A program made the translations under genes and the position numbers. From contig CAJOLJ010000002.1 in the NCBI GenBank assembly GCA_905235445.1, forward strand, positions 62,001 through 126,000: 64,000 nt of DNA, written 5' to 3'. The stretch's first letter is position 1; each line of letters starts with the position of its first letter. This document shows positions 54,601 through 63,019 of this stretch, in pieces. The notes beneath the pieces were generated by a model that worked only from the letters and a program-made list of their open reading frames with translations, had not been told where the DNA came from and did no database searches. The stretch comes from an uncultured Bacteroidales bacterium (GTDB lineage Bacteria > Bacteroidota > Bacteroidia > Bacteroidales > UBA932).

Positions 54601-55795
54601 ACTGAACTGGAGGAACGAGCTCGGGAAGTTCTCCCCGACACTCGGTGTGAGGGTGCTCAACGCTGCCACCGACAGGGCCGAAGCCATCAGGGGAGCCGGT
54701 CCCGGGGACGTGGTCATAACGACCTACGGGCTTCTCGGTTCAGAAATCGATCTTCTGAGTTCCAGGACCTGGAACGTAACAGTGCTCGATGAAGCCCACA
54801 TCATAAGGAACCGCCGCACAAAAACGAGTGAGGCTGCTATGAGGCTCTCTTCCGCCTCCAGGATCATTCTTACCGGCACCCCGGTTCAGAATTACCTCGG
54901 GGAACTGTGGAATCTCTTCCAGTTCCTGAACCCGGGGCTCCTGGGTTCATACGAGAAGTTCCACGCCAAGTTCATCGTTCCCATACAGCAGCACCAGGAC
55001 TCCGAGAGGTCCGAGCAGCTGCGAAAGATAGTCCAGCCATTCATGCTCCGCCGCACCAAGGCTGAAGTCATAGACGAACTTCCCGATAAGACAGAGGTCA
55101 TAAGATACGTTTCCTTCACACCCGAGGAAATGCTCCTGTATGAGGACATGAGGGAGAAAGCGAGAACCGCAATAGCGGGAGCGAGGAAAGTCAACATGAG
55201 ACTTCTTTCCGATATCACCAAGCTTCGCCAGTGCGCCTGCTCCGCCACCCTGGTCCGGGACGGCTGGATAGGTGCCACATCGAAAGTGGAGGCCTTCTCA
55301 GAACTCATCGGAGAGATACTTGAAGGAGGAAACAAGGTTCTAGTGTTCAGCCAGTTCACTTCCTTCCTGTCCCTTTGCAAGGAAGCCCTTGACAAGAGCG
55401 GCATTCCCTACTTCTACCTTGACGGGGCCACCCCGATAGGAAAGAGGGAACAGATGGTCCGCTCCTTCCAGGAGGGTGGTCAGGGGAATGCAGGTGTGTT
55501 CATGATCTCGCTGATGGCTGGAGGACTGGGGCTGAACCTCACCGCAGCCAACTACGTCATCCATCTGGACCCGTGGTGGAACCCTGCCGCGGAGCAACAG
55601 GCCACCGACCGGGCCTACCGCATAGGACAGAGACAGAGCGTCACCGTATACCACCTGATTTCCCAGAACACAATTGAGGAGAAGATACTGCGTCTTCACA
55701 AGACGAAGCAGGACATTGCGGACAGCATCCTCTCCGGGACGGACAAGTCCCACGCCCTTACCATCGAAGACCTCCAGGGGCTTGTGGAGAAATAA
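51671..55795 (+). CDS. Large SNF2-family DNA-dependent ATPase
   Basis: A 1374-residue protein. The helicase core occupies the last 480 residues: DDMGLGKT with K951 (motif I), LDEAH with D1040 (motif II), ILTGTPVQN (III), LVFSQFTSF (IV), and LMAGGLGLNLTAANYV and QATDRAYRIGQ (V-VI). These are the standard SWI2/SNF2 motifs of proteins that translocate on DNA and strip or remodel bound proteins. The roughly 900-residue N-terminal part is mostly helical and is not recognised, apart from resemblance to the accessory region of bacterial SNF2 proteins. The start at 51671 (MPLADSLIPRR) follows the -7 element; an ATG at 51530 lies upstream of it. No nuclease or methylase partner gene is adjacent, so there is no sign of a DISARM-like or restriction system. 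Confidence 0.92.
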   Translation: MPLADSLIPRRLYDFLTPTQEVVLYMVTFMGRYKDNNLIDEKIMQYFSISKDELTDSFRVLSDRKLLSFSRDNIRGLCRTFTGLFFRHAIHIIKYNPAIQTVLEKVLWTEQSSNATFLWSLSKKLVKGELTSDIWQPLDVTLGSEDWFYALKGYIFDERLHPLFIHLPKRTFRDVITLYLSDCFMAGTYSEKLFFRLGTLIDDRPSLPPQDASALRDHIALYGWLCLGHDFPAPHNADDNPWRRMAQSIRGLYRGEDVNFLEERDPGGNNYSDHQKTIPLYDPICAFFIAVSQEKKTSLSEREELPLLISGMDPRKERERGLIQDLWDILSEHGMSDERRKARIRTLYLTLGSSVGGRRYCMLLSRYFGYSDLLEQFSPPPSSREQLPPFLELEYTSVIGARVPAELSSKIGPAGILASIKRMEVWESTLSDISSIIDENTFEDSADGNGEEGSDGRPSSFRFIYVIHESGSFEVRSQSRAAGKGEEFKGLGTHLDTGDFCALGALSGLDLEIASRLKAFRRVSVDATEVLPLLVRSDRVFTEKERKLMPLQVRTDVPYLEVKEKDGAFLALSNIAHSNIWKKNERNVFLLDGNRITVIGATPLQRELVSKFLSRGIYPLAAAPVLRETLRKLSRILEVRSDLLSDLTDADIPQGDSRLYLQLTPGKDSSFILEAMVRPLEEEDEAFSPAEGPAIVHMGSAQRRLKVRRDILRERKNLSLLVEFLSGKSAVPCPGADAFRQEVTGSPLYELPAQTVLALLEWCPAHEEDIVVRWPKGGKIELLGNLDKEDVNLRISSRENWFEVEGEVNLGDGNTLPLSMLLNILGEEKGRGSKYIRLSSKQYLNLASSLRRQLKELEAISEEGREGARIPKLRIGALSRIIHSGELTAQADSSLSDLEKRIQDSESLCAPIPSELNATLRDYQVDGYRWMVKLDSWGAGACLGDDMGLGKTLQTIAFLLHKKEQGASLVIAPASVILNWRNELGKFSPTLGVRVLNAATDRAEAIRGAGPGDVVITTYGLLGSEIDLLSSRTWNVTVLDEAHIIRNRRTKTSEAAMRLSSASRIILTGTPVQNYLGELWNLFQFLNPGLLGSYEKFHAKFIVPIQQHQDSERSEQLRKIVQPFMLRRTKAEVIDELPDKTEVIRYVSFTPEEMLLYEDMREKARTAIAGARKVNMRLLSDITKLRQCACSATLVRDGWIGATSKVEAFSELIGEILEGGNKVLVFSQFTSFLSLCKEALDKSGIPYFYLDGATPIGKREQMVRSFQEGGQGNAGVFMISLMAGGLGLNLTAANYVIHLDPWWNPAAEQQATDRAYRIGQRQSVTVYHLISQNTIEEKILRLHKTKQDIADSILSGTDKSHALTIEDLQGLVEK

Positions 55796-55845
55796 GACAG
55801 GGCATGGATTTTGTTCCTGATATCCATGACCGAAAATCTTACGCC

Positions 55846-56322
55846 ATGAAAAGAAACACACTTATTTCACCGGGTGCCATCAAGTCCATTCTCCGAAGGG
55901 CGCTTCCCGCCTTGGGGCTGTGCCTCATTGCTTTCCTTGCCTTCGACTTCCCGGCCGCAGCGCAGGCAATTCGCAATTCCTCATACCAGACCGTAGGTTA
56001 CGTCAAATCCGACGGCACTATCCAGGACTCCTCATACAGGACCATCGGTTACTTCAAAGATGACGGGAGGGTACAGGACTCCTCCTACAGGACCGTCGGC
56101 TACATCAAGAATGACGGTACCATCCAGGACTCCTCCTACAGGACCGTCGGCTACATCAAGGATGACGGGAGGGTACAGGACTCCTCCTACAGGACCATCG
56201 GCTACATCAAGAATGACGGTACCATCCAGGACTCCAGCTACAGGACCATAGGTCATGCATCTGGGACACCGGCGAGATGCGCTGCGGCATTCTTTTTCTT
56301 CTTCGAGATGTGGGGGAAGTAA
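55846..56322 (+). CDS. Exported protein made of 17-residue beta repeats
   Basis: A 158-residue protein with a signal peptide of about 40 residues (basic start MKRNTLI, hydrophobic core, PAAAQA at the end). The mature part is five and a half copies of SSYRTIGYIKNDGTIQD, 17 residues each. Copies alternate between two forms, NDGTIQD and DDGRVQD, which points to duplication of a two-unit block. The regular G-Y-x-K-x-D-G pattern predicts short beta hairpins that could close into a propeller or solenoid. The C-terminus (AAAFFFFFEMWGK) is hydrophobic. I do not know a function. The upstream ATG at 55804 is rejected because it precedes the signal peptide by 14 unrelated residues. Confidence 0.75.
   Translation: MKRNTLISPGAIKSILRRALPALGLCLIAFLAFDFPAAAQAIRNSSYQTVGYVKSDGTIQDSSYRTIGYFKDDGRVQDSSYRTVGYIKNDGTIQDSSYRTVGYIKDDGRVQDSSYRTIGYIKNDGTIQDSSYRTIGHASGTPARCAAAFFFFFEMWGK
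55978..56259 (+). repeat. 51-bp tandem repeat within the beta-repeat gene
   Basis: Units begin at 55978, 56029, 56080, 56131 and 56182, with a partial sixth at 56233. Units 3 and 5, and 2 and 4, are the closest pairs at DNA level, so a 102-bp block probably duplicated recently. Repeats this similar are prone to slippage and copy-number change between strains. Confidence 0.9.
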
Positions 56323-56340
56323 AGTTCCCCCTATACGGCA

Positions 56341-56385
56341 AAAGCCATCCTCCGCTTCCCGAATACCGGAAACGGAGGATGCTTT
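56341..56385. terminator. Bidirectional terminator-like hairpin
   Basis: CATCCTCCG (56346-56354) pairs with CGGAGGATG (56373-56381), flanked by AAA and TTT. It sits between the convergent repeat-protein and GNAT genes and could serve both, though the T-tracts are short. Confidence 0.6.
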
Positions 56386-56440
56386 ATTTGGTGTAGCCCC
56401 TCACCTCCATGGGGAGAGGTTTTTCGAAACATGGAAGGTC

Positions 56441-57022
56441 CTAGAAAATCTGGCAGACCATCCTTATGAAGTCCTTGCCGAAACAGAACTTCTTTCCTGC
56501 CGGAGTGAAACCGCATTTGGCGTACATCTCCTGGAGTCCCTTGGCCTCGCTTTCCACTATCAGTGCAGCGAGAGGAAAACCAAGCCCTTCGGCGGTTTCC
56601 AGAGCCTGGGATACCAGCAGACTTCCGATGTGGTGTCCCCTGAACGAAGGGAGCACGCACAGGGAGTCAAGATAATACTCCCCTGCCCCGGTCTCATCAT
56701 CCCACTGTGCCTTGTACTCGAACCCCGTCTTCTCCTTCACCATAGCGAAAGTCTTCTCCTTCATCTGGGGATACATGGCGCCGCTATAGGCCGTCAGGGC
56801 TCCAACCGGGATATCTCCCACGGTAGCTACGATAGTGTTGCGATATGAGTAGAGTGTATCGGGCTGGGCACAGACCTCGCTGAGCACTTCCAGCATCTCA
56901 AAATTCTCTTTCGAAAATTCTTTCGAGAAGACAGGCATGCCAATGGCGCTCATGACGCAGCGGGCAATGAATCTTCCTTCGGTGGGGCGAGCCTTCCGAA
57001 CTTCTATTTTCAACTGGTCCAT
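56441..57022 (-). CDS. GNAT-family N-acetyltransferase
   Basis: A 193-residue cytosolic enzyme. The acetyl-CoA-binding motif A is YYLDSLCVLPSFRGHHIGSLL, in which R-G-H-H-I-G forms the pyrophosphate loop. A later YAKCGF segment is motif B. Substrate is unknown; related Bacteroidota proteins are annotated only as GNAT enzymes. The start at 57022 (MDQLKIEVRKA) gives the usual N-terminus; a further in-frame ATG at 57058 adds 12 residues. A promoter lies at 57086-57116. Confidence 0.86.
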   Translation of the reverse strand: MDQLKIEVRKARPTEGRFIARCVMSAIGMPVFSKEFSKENFEMLEVLSEVCAQPDTLYSYRNTIVATVGDIPVGALTAYSGAMYPQMKEKTFAMVKEKTGFEYKAQWDDETGAGEYYLDSLCVLPSFRGHHIGSLLVSQALETAEGLGFPLAALIVESEAKGLQEMYAKCGFTPAGKKFCFGKDFIRMVCQIF

Positions 57023-57085
57023 AATTAAATTGGTTATTAAGTGGAGATTCTCCTGCAAACTATTGAGGGCAACCTCTAATTTGCC

Positions 57086-57116
57086 TTAAAGATAAGGATA
57101 ATTTTTACAAATACAA
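57086..57116 (-). promoter_or_regulatory. Promoter of the GNAT gene at 56441
   Basis: On the minus strand CTTG (57116-57113), a 19-base spacer and TATCTTTA (57093-57086) resemble the Bacteroidota promoter with one mismatch in the -7 element. The rest of the gap up to 57296 shows no gene or repeat that I can support. Confidence 0.5.
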
Positions 57117-57296
57117 GTTTTTCATCTTGGCTTTGCATTTCGCATTTCTTGCATTGTTCCTCCCAAAAATGGCCCCCGTAAGCCTCACTTGGCGTTTTAG
57201 GTCTTTTCCCGTTCCGAAATCCGAGGATGGCAAAAGGAAACTGCCGGGAGATTCCCGGCGGCTTGATACCCGGCCCCCGAGATTCCGACTTATCCA

Positions 57297-57593
57297 TCAT
57301 AAAGGACTGTTTCCTTTTATCAGAATGAAATCCGATACCTGAAACTCGGCATGATTGGAAGAAGAGATATCTGCTGCCACATAAACTTTAGCCTCCGTTA
57401 TCGGAATATATTCCTTTTGCGACTTGCCCTTTACAAACTGTAAATATAGAGTCTGCACTTTCAAGTCAGTATTCATTATGCAGTTTACCATAACCGGTAA
57501 GTCCTCTTCTCCGGAATCCATGACAATAGTCTCGACACATGCCGTCATAAACAACACCGGCAACAAGACATATATGAGTCCAATACTTTTCAT
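57297..57593 (-). pseudogene. Truncated DUF4249-like lipoprotein
   Basis: Only 98 codons remain. The product begins with a lipoprotein signal ending MTAC (C19) and then VETIVMDSGEEDLPVMVN, the usual start of DUF4249 proteins, which normally reach 270-400 residues. It stops after SDFILIKGNSPL at the point where the AT-rich sequence gives way to GC-rich sequence, so a deletion or recombination junction probably removed the rest. It lies 16 bases after the C13 peptidase gene and would be co-transcribed with it. A real short protein cannot be excluded, but the junction argues for a remnant. Confidence 0.55.
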
Positions 57594-59790
57594 CTTTCAA
57601 GAAGCCAAATCAATGCACACGGTCCTGTACAATGATCACATCTCCCATAGGATCAAAAAAAGAGACTATCAAGTTAACCGGATTGTTTGTATAGCCTTCT
57701 ATGATAGACACCGAACTATCATTGCTTCCAATAATCTGCCATGCAGAATTATCTACACCCCACATATATCCATATTCTCCCCCAGTGTGTTTAACTTGAT
57801 AATTTCCGTTGCTTCCCCAAATATTGTTCCCATTAATAAAAGTACCAGGTTTCCAAACAGATTCAATGTTTTTTGTGAGTTTATGCGTAATATTATCTAT
57901 CTCAAATTGTGCAGTAACTGTTGTAGGTGATTCAAAAAAATGTCCCGGACTAGTAATATTACCTTTGACAATGGCCGTGGAATCAGTATGAGACACAATA
58001 GAAACGCTATGCCCTACTAACCATGTAATAGAACTGGGATTCGGATAGTTTACTATATTGTACTGTGTATTTCTTGTTGTGGACAAGTAATTACTGCCTA
58101 TAATATAAGGAATCAACTCTCCCTTTATGCTATGAGTATCACCAAAATTGTTTGGAGTAGAGCTATATTGAGGATGTTGAGATACAAGATGCATTATACT
58201 AACTGTCGAACTTAGATACAACTCATAGGGCGACACATAGCTATCATCGTTCACACATGATGGCGGAATAGCTTCTGTCCAATAATGCAAAAAGAAATTA
58301 TATCCATACTCTGTTACCCAAGCGTTTTCTGTTGATAAACATGATGTTGATATAGTCCTATTAGATGCAGACAAGGGACCTACAAATGCTCCACTGTAAC
58401 ACTGCCCCATTACAACGTCTATCATTACCGAAGAGCCGAGCTTATTGAGCTCAGTATTAAGTTGATAAGGAGACAAAGTTTCATAATTCCAAAGATAAAA
58501 GAGTCCATAAGGGGAACCGTGATCCGTCATGAAAACCAACACTTCATCACCAGAGCTAACCAATTCACTCAAATTATCAAAAACAGTTGAAATACTAGTT
58601 CTGCTGGCATTATACTGGACATCAATCGTAAGATCTCCATCTAAATCCGGATCCGAGCTAACATAAGTATTTGCGCTTGTCCGCTGATCCAATGCGGGGT
58701 CGGTTCCATCTGATATCAAACAAAAAATATTACCTTTTGGGTAGCCTAAGTCTTGGGTCAACTTAGTATAAACATTTACACAGTCATTATAGAAACGAGA
58801 TTTATTATTTAAGCTATCGCAGCCGCCACTAATTATGACAGCCCACCGCGTAGTTCCACCTACTCGTTCCGGAATTCTTTGCATATTATCGATAACGGCT
58901 CCGCTTGTCCTATCTGACGGAATACAAATATTGCGAGAAGTATCCCATTTAATAACTGCACGTCCTTCTATTTCAACGACTGAGTACTCTCCTGATTTTA
59001 CATCAACGAAAATGTGAGTCCAATAGTTGCGTCCAGATATAGAAGGGTCATTATCAATAACGAGAATCCATGAATCAAATTCAGGAGATTGGATATAAGA
59101 ACAATCATTGACATCCACAAAGTGCCCCACTCTATTGTAGGCAATTTTCGTTCCTGACGAAACAACTGTATCACTAATATCCACCCAACGACTGGAATAT
59201 TGAGCAGTAATAGGTTCAGCTATTCTAAATGCCTCCTCTTTACTAATCAGAACAAGTTTATCTTTTGAATCCGATTCTTCACTTCTTGTGGTAGGCTCAG
59301 ATAAGAAAAGAACTTAATGATCCAAACTGTTTTGACAAGAGAGAGTTATCCAAAGACCGAATGTCACTAAATAAAGAACTCTTCGCATAACACTAACAAT
59401 GATTGTCTATTAATAATTATATGATTTGTAATTGATTATGCGGAAAACAAGTTAACCTGAACGTATTTATTATGTGTGCATCCTGTAAAGAAGCAACGCC
59501 GTGTGGAAAATTATAGATTATTCAATTCAAAAATGGACTTACAATTATATCTCTGTTACAGTTATTTATGATTTATATTCACTAAAAAACATGTCTAGGT
59601 AAAGAGACTTCGATAAATGTGAAGCTTCCGCCGGTAAATGTACTCAATTATCCAACATACTGCGATAGTCTGTTTTAATAATGCGAATCTATGCGCTTCC
59701 TTGCATGCGGAGTGGTGGAATTTCCCTTTTTCCATCAAGGCATGAGTCAAAAAACCAATTGGATGGTCATTTCAGAAAAACCCAGATTGT
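57300..59790. other. AT-rich island
   Basis: Base composition shifts sharply: this stretch is visibly rich in A and T, with many AAT, ATT and TAT codons in the C13 gene, while both sides are GC-rich with C/G-ending codons. It contains the truncated DUF4249 gene, the broken C13 peptidase and about 400 bases of non-coding sequence (59389-59790) in which I see no gene, tRNA or clear repeat. The right-hand limit lies near the NPP promoter. The simplest reading is acquired DNA under decay. No integrase, IS or direct-repeat boundary was found. Confidence 0.65.
57610..59388 (-). pseudogene. C13 (legumain/caspase-like) cysteine peptidase with in-frame stop after the signal peptide
   Basis: From the ATG at 59388 the frame encodes a lipoprotein signal (MRRVLYLVTF, then TLSC with C18), then LDH and TAA at 59316-59314. 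The same frame continues at once for 568 more codons: a prodomain-like start (VLISKEEAFRIAEPI), then a caspase-fold peptidase with the catalytic histidine in MTDHGSPYG and cysteine in VMGQCYSGAF, and a beta C-terminal domain. Everything else is intact, so one base change (for example GAA or CAA to TAA) explains the stop. A GTG at 59184 could restart translation but would lack a signal and part of the prodomain. The gene is AT-rich compared with its surroundings. Confidence 0.75.
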
Positions 59791-59791
59791 T

Positions 59792-59799
59792 TATCTTTG
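59792..59799 (+). promoter_or_regulatory. -7 element of the phosphodiesterase gene
   Basis: TATCTTTG fits the -7 consensus. The -33 region is weak (TTTC at about 22 bases). Transcription from about 59806 leaves a 75-base leader and rules out the in-frame ATG at 59797 as the start. Confidence 0.5.
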
Positions 59800-59880
59800 T
59801 ATCCGCAACGGGACAAATTCTCTCTTATGGAATGTCTCCAAAATACAACGAACCATTTTCGCAATAAAAACACCTCCCTT

Positions 59881-61113
59881 ATGATTATGAGAACAAGGAC
59901 ACCGGGCGCCGCCCTTCTTTTCGTCACCCTTCTGTTTCTTCTTCCATCCCAAGGCATGGACGCCAGGAAAAAGGGCAAGGCTGAGTATGTAATACTTGTT
60001 TCCATGGACGGATTCAGGCACGACTATGTCATCAAGTACTCAACCCCCACACTGAACGAGATGGCGAAAACCGGCGTGAGCACAGCCATGCTGCCTTCAT
60101 TCCCGGCATCCACTTTCCCCAATCACTATGCCCTGGCGACCGGACTGGTTCCCGACCATAACGGGCTTGTGAACAACTCCTTCTGGAACCCGGATGCCAA
60201 CGACTTTTACTCCATGGGAGGGCCGAACCGGGACAACCCCGCATTCTATCTCGGGGAGCCCATCTGGAATACAGCCTCCCGGCAGGGCATCCTGACAGGA
60301 GTCCACTACTGGGTCGGATCGGAGTATGCCATAAACGGCAAACGGCCCGCCTACTACAGGCCCTATGACAATAACCTCCTCAGCTACGAGGCACGCACGG
60401 ACTCGACCTTGGCACTGCTCAAAAAGCCCAAGGCACTAAGGCCCCGCCTCCTTATGCTCTACTTCGATGAGCCCGACCACACAGGGCACAGTTTCGGACC
60501 CGACAGCGACGAGACGGGGGCACAGGTCGCGAGAGTTGACAGCATGATCTGCCGCCTCCGCAAGGGAATCAAGGAAATGGGCCTCCAAAAGAAAGTGGAC
60601 CTCATCGTCCTTTCGGACCACGGCATGGCTGAAATCAGCCCGGACAGGGTTGTGAAGCCCTCCGACTACCTCAAAGAGGAGTGGTATGACCGTATGGTCG
60701 TGGGGACCCCGACTTCCATATTCAGCAAGAATGAGCAGTGCAGGGACTCCATCATGGCGGCCCTCAAAGGTGTCGAGCACATCCATGTCTGGAAGAAAGA
60801 GGACATTCCCGCCGAACTGGACTACGGCACGAGCAACAGGATAGGTGACATCCTGGTAGCCCCCGATGCCGGTTGGCAGTTCAGGGACCGTCCATCCCCT
60901 GGCAAGGGAGCACATGGATACTTCCCTTCCGACTCCCAGATGCAGACCGTATTCAGGGCGGAAGGACCGGATTTCAGGAAAGGATTCGAGGCCGCCCAGT
61001 TCCGTAACGTCTCCATCTATCCCCTCATCTGCTGGATCCTCGGGATTGAGCCCTCACCCAATGACGGGGACCTCGGAGAGATCAAGGATATGCTTCGCTA
61101 CAAAACGGACTAG
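59881..61113 (+). CDS. Secreted nucleotide pyrophosphatase/phosphodiesterase (NPP family)
   Basis: A 410-residue protein of the alkaline phosphatase superfamily. The signal peptide spans about residues 1-26. Two-metal site residues are visible: D43 in VSMDGFRHD, nucleophile T78 in PASTFPNHY, D and H in FDEPDHTGH, and D-H in LSDHGMAE. The GAHGYFPSD segment supplies another ligand histidine. The family cleaves phosphodiester or pyrophosphate bonds in nucleotides or lipids outside the cytoplasm. Length and order of motifs match bacterial NPPs. The start may be 59881 or the ATG two codons later. It is followed by a strong terminator. Confidence 0.93.
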   Translation: MIMRTRTPGAALLFVTLLFLLPSQGMDARKKGKAEYVILVSMDGFRHDYVIKYSTPTLNEMAKTGVSTAMLPSFPASTFPNHYALATGLVPDHNGLVNNSFWNPDANDFYSMGGPNRDNPAFYLGEPIWNTASRQGILTGVHYWVGSEYAINGKRPAYYRPYDNNLLSYEARTDSTLALLKKPKALRPRLLMLYFDEPDHTGHSFGPDSDETGAQVARVDSMICRLRKGIKEMGLQKKVDLIVLSDHGMAEISPDRVVKPSDYLKEEWYDRMVVGTPTSIFSKNEQCRDSIMAALKGVEHIHVWKKEDIPAELDYGTSNRIGDILVAPDAGWQFRDRPSPGKGAHGYFPSDSQMQTVFRAEGPDFRKGFEAAQFRNVSIYPLICWILGIEPSPNDGDLGEIKDMLRYKTD

Positions 61114-61138
61114 GCGTCATCTTGCCACTGACAGTTCT

Positions 61139-61177
61139 TAGGCGGGCCGAAACGGACGACCCGCCTATTTTTGTTTG
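61139..61177 (+). terminator. Rho-independent terminator after the phosphodiesterase gene
   Basis: TAGGCGGG (61139-61146) pairs with CCCGCCTA (61160-61167), followed by TTTTTGTTTGTT. It starts 26 bases after the stop codon. Confidence 0.85.
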
Positions 61178-61210
61178 TTCGAAACGTTCCTTATCATCTG
61201 GCGTGCATTG

Positions 61211-61237
61211 AAAAAGGCAGGTCCCAAAGAGCCTGCC
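61211..61237 (-). terminator. Rho-independent terminator for the minus-strand pair at 61308-62848
   Basis: On the minus strand GGCAGG (61237-61232) pairs with CCTGCC (61221-61216), followed by TTTTTC. It lies about 70 bases past the stop of the secreted unknown protein. Confidence 0.72.
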
Positions 61238-61307
61238 CGGTAATCTGCTTTCATACCCCGCACGGGGAATGTGTCAGGAAAACGTCCTTTTCACGCCGGA
61301 CCCTCCG

Positions 61308-62288
61308 TCAAAGGATGGCCACTGTCTGGAGGGCATTGTACAGTTCGGAGATTGCGCCCCCGAATACTGCGCTTCCAACGGGGATGGTCACGGGACCGCT
61401 GACGGTCTGTATGCTCACCTTGGTGACACCGTGGGACATCTGCTTGATCTGGTCGGTGGTGGGATAGCAAATGACCCTTCCGGCCAGCATATCCTTTTCC
61501 TGCTGCAGCTCAATTGTGGAACCGGATGCGGTTGTAATCAGCACCTGGCTTCCGATGGGAGCCGTCTTGCCTGGTATGAAGAGGTTGAGGTCGTAGTTCT
61601 CGAGATTGGAATCAGCATAGTACAGATACACGATGGATATGGCCATCTGCCCGCCTACCGATATCTGTTCCGTCTCCACGAGGCGGTTCCCGCCCTGGTC
61701 GGAGAGGCTTTTGAGCTGATTGGTAACTTTCACTTTAGCTGCGGGAGCGGAGGAGATGGCATCGTACTGTTTCTTGAGGGCGGAAGAAAACTCGTTGTCC
61801 TTGTACGTAATCTTTATGCTTCCGTCCGTCGACCATCTCTTTGTGACGTCGATGGAAGTGACACCGGAGAGCATTTTCTTGAGATCCGCTTCCTCGAGAT
61901 AGTAGAGCCCGTAATTCCAGTACATTTTCCTGCCGCCCTTGGTGTAGCCCTCGGGGGCCACCATCGTGGGATCCTTGCCCTCATTCTTGAGGATGACAGT
62001 CTTGCCTTCGGACGTGAGGACCGTCATCGGGGCATTGGCCGGCATCTTCCAGGGGGAGACGTCCTCGAAGTCCAGGCGCAGGATGTACATGTTGAATCCG
62101 TCCGAGAAAATGACTCGGCTCAGTTTCATGCTAATCGGGGTGGAACCGGGGACCTGTGCCCTCTCGGCACCGGTGAAAGTGTTTCCGTTCTTGATGTAAT
62201 TATAACGGAGATATTGCTCTTGGGCTCCCGCCAGGAAGGTTGTCACCAGCAGGAGAATCACTGACAGTATTGTGATTTGCTTTTTCAT
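61308..62288 (-). CDS. Secreted protein of unknown function
   Basis: A 326-residue protein with a cleavable signal peptide (about residues 1-22, ending LAGAQ). The mature part is mixed alpha/beta and shows no known catalytic motif. It has two beta-rich halves around a helix (SSALKKQYDAISSA, near 165), and phrases such as FNMYILRLDFED and KMYWNYGLYYL. I do not recognise the family. It lies 23 bases after the two-helix membrane protein gene, so the two are probably one operon ending at the terminator 61211-61237. Confidence 0.75.
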   Translation of the reverse strand: MKKQITILSVILLLVTTFLAGAQEQYLRYNYIKNGNTFTGAERAQVPGSTPISMKLSRVIFSDGFNMYILRLDFEDVSPWKMPANAPMTVLTSEGKTVILKNEGKDPTMVAPEGYTKGGRKMYWNYGLYYLEEADLKKMLSGVTSIDVTKRWSTDGSIKITYKDNEFSSALKKQYDAISSAPAAKVKVTNQLKSLSDQGGNRLVETEQISVGGQMAISIVYLYYADSNLENYDLNLFIPGKTAPIGSQVLITTASGSTIELQQEKDMLAGRVICYPTTDQIKQMSHGVTKVSIQTVSGPVTIPVGSAVFGGAISELYNALQTVAIL

Positions 62289-62311
62289 TGGTATGATGCA
62301 AGTCTTTGTCG

Positions 62312-62848
62312 TTAATTGCTCTCCGGGAGCGATTGAGTGGGCGCTCCCGCAGTCTGCGTTACCTGGGCTCCTTCCCCCTGGAAAGCCTTTTCAATCTGCA
62401 GGCGGAGTACCCGACACTGTTCTTCTCCAAAAGGCTTGCCAAATTTGGAAATCAGGAACCCGTCCACTGCAAAACATACTACCATAAGTATGGCGTAGAA
62501 GACGGGTGGGGCTGGAACGAGCATTTTGCTCAGGCCCCAAAGACCTCCTATGGCAAACACCGCCATAAGGACGTCACCCAGATATGAGGGGCGTCTCCCT
62601 GCGGAGAGCTTAACCATGAACAGGCCTTCTGTCCCGTCGGGATCCGGGACAATGTCACATACGATGTGACGAGTCTGGAATTTATCTGAATAATCCGCCC
62701 AGATCTGTCCCTCGGCTCCGTCACCCATTTTCCGGTCACCGCCCTGGAGGATAGAATATATCTTTTTATGGACTTCCCCGAAGGGAAGGGATGAGTGTAT
62801 CTCGAAATCCTGCTTCTTTCGCAGGGGAATACTAGTATCGAATTCCAT
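62312..62848 (-). CDS. Small membrane protein with two adjacent helices
   Basis: A 178-residue protein. A soluble N-terminal domain of about 95 residues (MEFDTSIPLRKKQDFEI and following) precedes two membrane helices (about 99-114 and 118-137) and a hydrophilic tail ending TQSLPESN. The arrangement is a hairpin in the inner membrane with both ends on one side. No family recognised. The start at 62848 is preferred over an ATG at 62875, because a TAGTTTTG -7 element at 62864-62857 would put transcription close to 62850. That leader is unusually short, so a later start or another promoter is possible. Confidence 0.7.
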   Translation of the reverse strand: MEFDTSIPLRKKQDFEIHSSLPFGEVHKKIYSILQGGDRKMGDGAEGQIWADYSDKFQTRHIVCDIVPDPDGTEGLFMVKLSAGRRPSYLGDVLMAVFAIGGLWGLSKMLVPAPPVFYAILMVVCFAVDGFLISKFGKPFGEEQCRVLRLQIEKAFQGEGAQVTQTAGAPTQSLPESN

Positions 62849-62915
62849 CGTTCCGCCAAAACTAAATAACAGCATCCCGTATTGACTGCAAATATCAAGC
62901 CTACACTTCCTGTGC

Positions 62916-62946
62916 TTGCAAAATGGAATGTTTTTTTATACTTTTG
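62916..62946 (+). promoter_or_regulatory. Promoter of the PCC-domain gene
   Basis: TTG (62916-62918), a 20-base spacer and TACTTTTG (62939-62946) match the Bacteroidota promoter. Transcription near 62953 leaves a 67-base leader before the ATG at 63020. It may also serve the transporter gene that follows. Confidence 0.72.
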
Positions 62947-63019
62947 GAACTCAAAGTCCCCGAACGGGACTTTCAATGCCCCATAGTCACACACAAAACA
63001 CCAACACACACCATCACAC

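Noticed and set aside
51671..55795. A DISARM-like or restriction-linked defence island around the SNF2 gene
   Set aside because: No methylase, nuclease or PLD gene is adjacent; the neighbours are a Sel1-like protein and a repeat protein.
55978..56259. CRISPR array
   Set aside because: The 51-bp units are contiguous, stay in one reading frame and have no variable spacers; they encode protein repeats.
57076..57300. A 74-codon minus-strand frame between the GNAT and DUF4249 genes
   Set aside because: It spans a composition junction and the GNAT promoter region, has no domain and an unusual composition.
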